This document shows, in pieces, positions 57,017 to 64,000 of a DNA stretch of 64,000 nt. The first letter of the stretch is position 1, and each line of letters begins with the position of its first letter. Origin of the DNA: Catonia carolina (taxonomy: Eukaryota > Arthropoda > Insecta > Hemiptera > Achilidae). The DNA lies in NCBI GenBank assembly GCA_035578175.1, contig JAQMRL010000002.1, positions 93,908,748 through 93,972,747 of the forward strand, read 5' to 3'. The notes beneath the pieces are model-generated. The model made no database searches, was not told the DNA's origin, and saw only the letters and a program-made list of their open reading frames with translations. The position numbers were made by a program, and so were the translations under genes.

Positions 57017-57221
57017 CTTCTTCTTCTTTTTGGTTCTTCTCTGCTGGAAAGCTGGCTTGAGAATGAGCTCCGCGGACCGATACCGTTGTTTAAATACCTT
57101 CCACGCGAGTCCCCTTCCAGGTGGAGGGGAAACACTCCTTACTGCGTGTCGGCAGCGCTAGTCACGGCCGGTTCTGGAACCGTATGCATATCGCTGATAA
57201 TGGTGGGAGCCGCTGGCGACA
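56560..57221 (-). repeat. gypsy 5' LTR (intact)
   Basis: 662 bp, TG...CA ends. On the minus strand a TATA-like TATTTAA lies at 57096-57090. The expected start is near 57066 (CTCATTC). The first ATG after it is at 57016, opening the gag frame. Three 16-nt hairpins lie at 56613-56628, 56644-56659 and 56680-56695. Confidence 0.95.
57090..57096 (-). promoter_or_regulatory. TATA-like box of the gypsy 5' LTR
   Basis: TATTTAA on the minus strand, about 30 bp before an initiator-like TCATTC. The position fits RNA polymerase II initiation; inferred from spacing only. Confidence 0.5.
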
Positions 57222-57225
57222 GCAG

Positions 57226-57430
57226 ACTACACCCTACAGATTTATTTTAATATGTGATTGTGTAATTTATTTTACATTCCTGGCAAGATCACTTCAACAA
57301 AATGGGAAATTTTATAGAGTAATACCAAGGGGTATTACTTACTCAAGATTTATACTTACAACACATCTACTCATTGTTCTATGAGAGCAGATCGTAGATT
57401 TACAGTTATTCAAAAAAAAAAAAAAAAAAA
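57226..57430 (+). mobile_element. LINE-A: 3' end after the gypsy element, with poly(A)
   Basis: Joined after codon CTATGCAG at 47190, the frame reads LHPTDLF and stops, so the insertion split one reading frame. A 3' UTR of about 165 bp follows, with a 19-A tail at 57412-57430. A candidate LINE-A TSD is AATTTAAAC (46469-46477 and 57429-57437), but the AT-rich context makes this weak. Confidence 0.85.
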
Positions 57431-57437
57431 TTTAAAC

Positions 57438-58319
57438 GTGAATCATAATTAGGGAAGTCTAAATGCATCGATTTAATGAAGCTATGAAAACCATTCTGGT
57501 TTTAATTTCTACAATTGGTGTATGCAGTTGTGATCAGTTGATTACAGTTTAAACAAAATTTTTTTCTACATATTTTTGTTTCAATTTGTTTAGAGTTGAC
57601 GGAATAATCAAGAACATTCGATAAATGTTTAAAATAATTATTAAAAAGGAATATTAAATTTTGTAACTCTGGGCGACTGTTAATGATGTAGCTTTACTAC
57701 TAAAGTAACGTAAAATATGTTTATGTTTTAATAAACATAGTTATTTTTACTTTTTGTTTGCAATTAGTAAATGTTTTTACAATCATTTAGCTAGGTAATT
57801 TAATTAAACACTAATATTATTTGAAAAGCTTAATTTAAATAATTCCTTAAACATTTCCTTTCGATTAAATGAGAGTATATTTTCATAAATTTTACTTATA
57901 GGTGTATTTAAATATATCCTAATAAAAAAACTGATGGGTTAGCATTCACAGAATATTTATACCATATAAATCTAATCTATCGTCTTTGGAATCGACATAA
58001 ATATAATTTGATGTCCTTTGGTGAAAAGAATCTATTTGAAATAATTTTAAAAACAGTGAATAAGAAACAAATATTGACAACTTTGAAGTCAGTGTTCTAT
58101 TTTGAGCAATGATATATTGTTACAATAATTAGGAGCTATTAAAAAAAATTGGCCACCAAATGTGAGTTTTGAGGAATAAGACTTTGAATTGACATACAAG
58201 TATTATACATTCAAAGTGAGTTGTTTATCTAGAAGTATGTTAAATATAAAGGAATTTAGGAGTATGGCAGGGTTGAAACGTACAAAAATGAATTTAAAAT
58301 GAATAAATTTTAGATTTCC
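57438..58319. other. AT-rich sequence, no supported gene
   Basis: Nothing recognised beyond the LINE-A poly(A) end. Confidence 0.4.
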
Positions 58320-58895
58320 TTAGTGTAGATGTGCTAAGCATGCTAGATTACATAACAGAAGGTGTCGGTTTTGCTTCTCGGCTACGGTCTGAAAATTTAT
58401 TAAGTTAAAACCCACTGTAACTGTATCACAAACCATATATAGGTGCTAACGACCAAGCTGATGATACGAATTGAAATAAGTAAAAAATAACTATAATTTT
58501 AGCAGAATTGAACGATACATTGTAGACGCTTACGGGTATTAGTGATTAGCTTGCTAGATTAAGTAGAAGTCACCGGTTTTGATTCCCGGTTAGGGTCTGG
58601 AAAATTATTACAGGTTACAACGTATTGTAACCATTTTATAAGTAATATTAATGACAAAGCTTTTCAAATACCTTTAACTAAACTAAAAACATATTAAAAA
58701 TTAATATAAAAATATTCTTGATAGGGAAATTGAAATAGTGATATCAGATAAGTAATCATGAATTGTATAATAGTGAAATAGATGGTAATTTCATCTATTA
58801 GTAGCATCATCGGTAATAATGTAATGCACTGGTAAGCTGAAGGTACTGGGTTCGATTCTCAACAACAATGGAAATGTTAAGACAGTGCCATTGCG
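58320..58895 (+). repeat. cluster of three tRNA-like SINE relics
   Basis: Copies start near 58320 and 58518 and share landmarks (TGCTAGATTA, GGTTTTGMTTCYCGGYTA, GGTCTGRAAA, ACGACCAAGCT or TGACAAAGCT), so they are two copies of one repeat in tandem. A third, different relic at about 58796-58895 has GGTACTGGGTTCGATTCTC, a good box B. All are on the plus strand and degraded in box A. Confidence 0.6.
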
Positions 58896-59591
58896 TACTA
58901 CAGCCAAACACTACCTTTATAAGCCTTGATAGGACTTCAAATAAAAATTACTCAGATTATTTTACCTTAATTCTTTAAAACTGTTTTAGTTTTATTATTC
59001 CATTTATGGTTTGTCATTGAAAGCTATGTGTTATCGGCAATAATTTTATTTGCATTCACATTTTTGTTAACAATGTGGTCTTTTTCAAATACCTCAGAGA
59101 AACATTGTGCGTTGTTGAAATCCGAAACAGGATAATGATCAATAATATTTTTATTGTCGCCCTTTTACTCATGGGAATTCGCCGTTCTAGGCTTAAAATC
59201 AATACGTACTCCGTAATACAAAACATAAAAGATAACTAAAACCAAATTTAATGAAAAAAATCCAATTTTAAATAGAAATATCATGATTAAATAAAATAAT
59301 TAGTAATTATCGAGTTTCGTTATATTCATGTTTAAAAAAAAATTATGGAGATAAAATTCAGATGGCAGAGGAATAATTTAGCAAACTCGAGGAGTTTTTT
59401 TACGTCTGACTTTTATGGGATGATGTGGGGTAGTGATACCTATTATGCTAAAGATAACATTTGACCCGTTTTCTTAGCAGCTAATAAAGTCATTGGCTTT
59501 AAATTTTTACGTCGTATTTAGTGTCAAGTAATAAAACTTTAGAAGAAAGGGTTTTGTAGAATAAATTAATACATTTAATATATTTTTATAT
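58896..59591. other. AT-rich sequence, no supported gene
   Basis: Nothing recognised. Confidence 0.4.
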
Positions 59592-59760
59592 TTGTATACT
59601 TTTTCATCGTTAACAACTGGAGTAACCCAAATTATTAACAAAACAGCCGTAACTAGGGGTTCAAAACAACTAACTAAAACTCTTTCCACCAAAATTCCAG
59701 TACTGTGGAAACGTCCTAAAAAATCCAAGTCAATAGATTCAGTAGTTTCCGAAATAACAG
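59592..59760 (+). other. candidate exon of an unknown gene
   Basis: The plus-strand open frame (GVTQIINKTAVTRGSKQLTK, then STKIPVLWKRPKKSKSIDSV and VSEITG) has ordinary amino-acid composition. It is preceded by a T-rich tract (59581-59615) and followed by a possible donor, ATAACAG|GTATAT, at 59760. It is not recognised as any family or transposon. It could be a real internal exon, but the acceptor is not clear, and the frame also stays open after the donor to 59810. Confidence 0.28.
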
Positions 59761-59810
59761 GTATATTATCTGAAATACAATGTTTTAAGAAAAATGCGAT
59801 AAAAGAATAA

Positions 59811-60199
59811 CCATTGTAAATTACACACGTTTAAACAGTAAAAATTAGTTTTTTTCACATATTTAATGAGTAAAATTCAAAATTACTACGTATACTATCA
59901 TATTCTCGTAAAAAACAGTGTTACAAGAGTAGGTAAAATAAAAGCAAATTTTATCTTCATTTCCAAAAGTCCCCCAAGAGACAAATTGTTTGAATAAAGA
60001 CTAAGTGCAAAAGATTCACTAGAATGCTAAGGAATAATAAAATAATCGTACAATTATCTAGTGCTCTCAGATTAATAAATTATATCCTATTTTAAAGCTA
60101 AAAGATCCAATAGCATAAAAAAATATCAGAATTTTGACCAAAAAACCGTTGTTTTCGAGGCTAAAGCAGATTAAGGAGCTTAGTTTAAAATTATTGATA
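59811..60199. other. AT-rich sequence, no supported gene
   Basis: Nothing recognised. Confidence 0.4.
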
Positions 60200-60283
60200 G
60201 AAGAATGACAGATCTGACCGGGAATCGAGCCCTCTGGCATAGAAGACTGTTGAAGTAACCATTACACCAATGAGCCGGCCATA
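60200..60283 (-). repeat. tRNA-derived SINE head
   Basis: The minus strand starts GGCCGGCTCATTGGTGTAAT (box A-like TTGGTGTAATGG), continues to GGCTCGATTCCC (box B, complement of 60220-60231) and ends CCGGTCAGATCTGTCATTC. Related to 11310-11392. Confidence 0.75.
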
Positions 60284-60406
60284 AATATAAAGAAAGAATC
60301 CGCTAAAATGTTAATTTATTTCCCAAATAATGCCGTAGTTATTAGAATTTTATTTTTTATGTCTAGAGTATTGAAATAATATATTTTAATGTGTTGTGTT
60401 TTTATG

Positions 60407-60790
60407 TTGCTTACGTCATCATCCAAAAGGCTAGTTTGAACCTATTTAAGCTTTATTAAATAAAACGAGGAGTGATGTGATTTACCCCTACCTTCCTCAC
60501 TGAGTGAAGAAGTATGGTTATCAGCATGCCAGGCTCTTTGAAAAGCATTTCACTTTCCACTCTGTAAATGACACCTTCATTTCATACTCCACAGGGTCTG
60601 GCCGTATAACGAAATTCATTACTGTCAGAACAGATAACTCTGACTGGTGTCTTGCACATTTATCTCTTCTGTTCTTAAATTCTATGATCAAATAAGTAGC
60701 TGGCCATGTGATAAGAAACAGAACTTTTTTGTAGCCTTGGAACTAGCAGATCGAGTGCAAATAATTTAACACTCCACCTGCCTGTATGGG
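60407..60790 (+). repeat. dispersed repeat family A, copy 2
   Basis: Full-length match to 5035-5420. Here it is not inside a TTAA element, so the repeat moves or was copied independently. Confidence 0.85.
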
Positions 60791-61958
60791 TAAATGTTAT
60801 AGTATATTAACATATTATATTAATTAATGTTGATGTGGCAATGTAAAAAGTAGTGACCGCTTCTTATCTCTAATAACGAAAACCTTTTAAATTATGTATA
60901 AAAATATAAACCCAAAAGAAAAGTCCCTGTTTATTAAATAACTTCAAAAAAGGGAAGATTCTCAATTTGTAGAGTACGCACGTATGTTTTCCATCAAAAT
61001 AATATCAAATATATTTAAATGAACACTTTTTAATTTAATTTATAATTCATAATCTGCTCTGCACACTGAGGTTTAGAGAATAGAGTTAGGTGATGGAGCT
61101 GACATACAAACATTTGTGGTTATATTACTGTTCACTAACTTTATATCTCTTCCCTTGTAGTATTATATTAACGGTTCCGAGAGAGGTGGAGGGGTTTTGC
61201 TAATGTCGGATCAAGTGGCCAGGCGGTGGGTTTTAGGTTGGTAGGCGGATGCGGCTTCCTTGGGGCTGGACGAGGACGCCCTCAACTGACTCCAACACTA
61301 CTTCCACCCGTCGTAATGGGGTGAATTTTTCTCGCCACCTCGGATAAAAAACAGTTTATATCTTTAATTTTGGAACAAAGTTGAATCGAATGAACAGTAA
61401 ATTCAGTATAATGTGCTATTAAATTACAATATTTACACTGTAATATTTGTAACAATTACGATAGAGGTTTTTTGATATTCGATTCATTTTAGGTAAAGTA
61501 ATTTCTATCTTTATAAAGGTTACAAATAATTGAACCGCGAAAATTGTTTCACCTTTACCTTTAAAAGCTTGATGCCATGAAAAACAAAAGTTTAATTTAT
61601 AAATTTGTAGTTTTTAAAATAAAAATAACTAATAAAAAACATGAAGAACCAAAACTAGGTTTAAGTGATGGAGGAAACTGACCGAAGCGTTGTTTTCACT
61701 TCATTACCCAAGAGTAATCGGGCTAGTATTGATTTCCATCAATCAACTAGTTGACGGAAAATAGTCGTGATTAATGCAATTCACTCTCTCTATCATTGTC
61801 TTGTTCTCCCACTCACTGGATCTCTCTCTCTCTCTTTCTATCTCCTCCAGGTCAATTTCATTAATCACAACCGTCTCTAGCAGCCACTCTGTTGCCCCTA
61901 CTAGGCCTTCTGTACCTACCTGTACGTAGACCCTACAATTCCTACATACTACGTTCGA
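60791..61958. other. AT-rich sequence with one GC-rich island (61170-61330) and a (CT)n run
   Basis: The island (GAGAGGTGGAGGGGTTTTGC, GGCTGGACGAGGACGCCC) looks like the leader or tail of a retroelement, but no frame is identified. A (CT)n run lies at 61827-61842. Confidence 0.4.
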
Positions 61959-62032
61959 TATCCTTTTATGCCTTTAAGTATATCATAGTGTCGGTATTTT
62001 TAAATAGAATAACCTGATAGTCTATCTTTATT
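61959..62032. repeat. 74-bp direct repeat, left copy
   Basis: Matches 62876-62949 in the same orientation (CTTTTATGCC, TATCGGTATTTTT-like, AATAGAATAACCTGATAGTC) with about eight differences. Confidence 0.9.
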
Positions 62033-62240
62033 ATAGTCACTTGAGTTACGAGTTTGCCCTTGTTTGTAACGAGGGGTAAAGGGGGGAAAGCATCAGTGCG
62101 CATGCGCGAATGCTTTAATTTCAGTACGACAATAAGAACAACTCATACTATACCCAGAGCATATTGTACAGCATCTACGAGTTAACTTACCTTTTTTAAG
62201 TTAACTGTACGAATATATCTGTTTATTGACGTAAGCAGAA

Positions 62241-62501
62241 ATGTCGGTTTCTCGAAAACGTGGTCGAACTTTTCACAGTGCTGAACGAAATATAATATGC
62301 AATGAAATAAAATGTCGTGAAGTTGAAGCTAAACAAAAATGTTTATTTGTGCCTCTTAACAAAAGCCGTAAGCAAGCGGCTAACTACTGTGATGTTTCTC
62401 TTTCCACAATTCGAAATATAAAGAAGGAAGTTAAAGACAGTGAAAAAGCTAATTCTTCATCAACAGTTTTGTTGACACCTGGTAAAAAAGAAAACGGTTA
62501 G
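62241..62501 (+). pseudogene. transposase-like helix-turn-helix N-terminal fragment
   Basis: 86 codons from ATG: SVSRKRGRTFHSAERNIICN, then NKSRKQAANYCDVSLSTIRN (helix-turn-helix-like) and LLTPGKKENG with TAG. This matches the start of an insect DDE transposase-like family I know only by pattern (RKRGRT.HS.., A...GVS..TI..I.KE, TPGKKR). After a frame shift within the A run near 62485, reading continues into an acidic tail, SETDSEDAGDSDSKEGDSFI, and a stop at about 62600. The catalytic middle is absent, so this is either an internally deleted transposon or a small DNA-binding protein derived from one. Confidence 0.6.
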
Positions 62502-62875
62502 GCAGATTAGGGTAACTAGTGAGACGGATAGTGAAGACGCCGGTGATAGCGATAGTAAAGAAGGCGATTCATTCATAGAAAATTTTGTTCAAATGGAATA
62601 AGGTAGCTGGTAATCACAGTAAATCAAACATTTCTAGCCATGTAATTAAGCTACAGGCAATATTACAGGTTACATTTATTCCTTATTAGGTTTATGAAGA
62701 CAAATATTTGTCAGAATAAACCACAGCTTACTAAATATATGTAGAAACTTCACGGTAGTGGAATGTACGAGCTTCACTGTTGAGATTGGCAGCACTGTCA
62801 AATTTTCACTTCCGTCCCTCACAGCTAATCCTTACGTGAAAGGCAATCTCGTTATTTCAGTATATATACCTTCAA

Positions 62876-62949
62876 TATACTTTTATGCCTCAAAGTACAT
62901 CTTAGTATCGGTATTTTTTAATAGAATAACCTGATAGTCTATCTTTATT
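62876..62949. repeat. 74-bp direct repeat, right copy
   Basis: See the left copy at 61959-62032. The 843 bp between them contain the helix-turn-helix fragment. Confidence 0.9.
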
Positions 62950-64000
62950 TCTAAAGACCTCATAATGTTAATACATTATTATTTATGGTACAAAATTATT
63001 TTATAATAACTCATTCTAAAAAATATCATTTAGGGTCTACATTCATTCTGGTTTCAGTTTGTATTGACAATTTAAGTAACTGTTTTAGCACTAAACTTTT
63101 ACAATAAAGTTAAATGTATTATTCTATGTTGGTAGTCTATTACCCATAACAGGCAAGTGGTGTGTTAAGTTATTTGCACTTGTACCATTACAAATGTACA
63201 AGGTGATAATAACCATGTGTTTATAACCTGACTGCTATTGATACTTATGTAAACATTTATAATTAAATTATTACATTTTGTAAATTATTAAATTGGCTAA
63301 TTGTATTTAAAATCTTATTTCTAAATTATTAAATTAAATAATTATCTCAGCTAATAGTTAAAAATCAGTTGTTAATTTAGTGATGGAAGTTTTTATGTTT
63401 AAAAGTTACAAAAAAACATTTATTGAAATTTTAAAGTAAAGAAATATCTACGCAGATCATCAAAAAAGATTAAAAGACATATTTACAACACAAATTTTTA
63501 TATTTTATTTGAAAGTTTTAAAAATTATCAAACAAAAAGTAATTAATATATACGCGAATGCATATTTGATTTGGTGTGCTGTTGACCGGGGCAGTTTGAA
63601 GAGAAAGGTTGTGTTTGTGTGTGGTTCTATTTATGGAATGTGTTTAGTAAATATAAAGTATAATTGTTATATAATTCATAGTAAAAAGTCACAAACAAAC
63701 CTATAAAATAAAATTGAGTGAAAGAACATTAGTTAATAGAATTACGGCAAGAAATATGTTAAATACGAACGGAACATTGAACGAAACTCTTAAGGCGAGT
63801 AACAGACTTCAGAAACGATAAGTATAAAACATTAACCGGTAAACTATTAAATATAATTTCAATAACAGCTGAGATAGACTTTATAAAATATATTTTAATA
63901 ATAATAATAATAACTAAATAATATCTAAAATATTCTAAATTTCATTTTTTTAAGAGCCAGTCAGATTCAATTAAAATTTTATTTAAAACCGATTTTCTTT
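62950..64000. other. AT-rich sequence, no supported gene
   Basis: A (TAA)n run lies at 63894-63913. Open frame 63509-63706 has no domain. Nothing else recognised. Confidence 0.4.

Larger units (their letters stand above)
47191..57221 (-). mobile_element. Ty3/gypsy LTR retrotransposon, complete, interrupted by LINE-B
   Basis: The minus-strand element has TSD GCAG (47187-47190 and 57222-57225). The 5' LTR is 56560-57221 and the 3' LTR 47191-47705 plus 52346-52492; both total 662 bp and start TGTCGCC and end GGCGACA. Without LINE-B and its duplicated target the element is about 5.39 kb. A primer-binding site lies 2 nt inside the 5' LTR, and a G-rich polypurine tract abuts the 3' LTR. Gag and Pol frames are intact; there is no envelope frame. 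I count one base difference between LTRs (C/T in the CTTCTT run), so the insertion is recent. No AATAAA is seen in the LTR. Its GC content is far above the surroundings. Confidence 0.95.

Noticed and set aside
47191..57221. Envelope gene that would make the gypsy element retrovirus-like
   Set aside because: The pol frame ends inside the 3' LTR, and no frame remains between pol and the LTR for an envelope protein.
1..64000. CRISPR array or bacterial operon
   Set aside because: No regularly spaced repeat units with unique spacers and no ribosome-binding sites or operon structure; the window is eukaryotic.

Overview
This is eukaryotic, almost certainly insect, nuclear DNA. It is very AT-rich, has no bacterial-style gene packing, and carries many microsatellites, tRNA-derived SINEs and insect-type transposons (mariner, Jockey-like, Ty3/gypsy, TTAA-site elements). 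The SINE style suggests a hemipteran of the planthopper/lanternfly kind, but that is only an impression. No complete host gene is visible. The best host sequence is one 106-bp exon on the minus strand (21005-21110) that encodes a seven-transmembrane (7tm_2-like) receptor helix between good splice signals. Two weaker open frames (59592-59760 plus strand; 14945-15110 minus strand) may be other exons.

Layout: 0-5.6 kb holds a rearranged mariner relic, a (TTA)n tract and a non-autonomous TTAA-flanked element. At 6.5-9.7 kb is a full-length but dead LINE with an 11-bp target-site duplication (TSD). From 11 to 17 kb there are SINEs and a second TTAA element that has collected several SINEs. At 17.5-19.6 kb a LINE fragment is split by a DNA transposon with AATT TSDs and a DUF7869/Sola-like transposase remnant. 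At 20.3-23.75 kb two LINE 3' fragments flank the receptor exon, and the second is split by an 8-bp-TSD transposon. A solo LTR lies at 24.4-25.2 kb, LINE relics at 26.7-28.7 kb and a second, minus-strand LTR at 34.5-35.1 kb. The rest of 28.7-46.4 kb is AT-rich DNA with a few repeat copies and two long palindromes.

The centrepiece is at 46.5-57.4 kb, a three-level nest. A Jockey-like LINE 3' fragment (LINE-A, plus strand) was split by a complete Ty3/gypsy element (minus strand; GCAG TSD; 662-bp LTRs with one visible mismatch). The gypsy 3' LTR was then split by a full-length, two-ORF Jockey-type LINE (LINE-B, minus strand, 12-bp TSD). The inner two elements are much richer in GC than their surroundings and have uninterrupted reading frames, so they arrived recently. 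The gypsy copy has odd features: gag stays open from the first AUG in the LTR through U5 and the primer-binding site, pol runs through the polypurine tract into the LTR, and each LTR has three covarying hairpins.

The last 7 kb has tRNA-like relics, a dispersed repeat shared with 5 kb, and a small helix-turn-helix transposase N-terminal ORF between 74-bp direct repeats.
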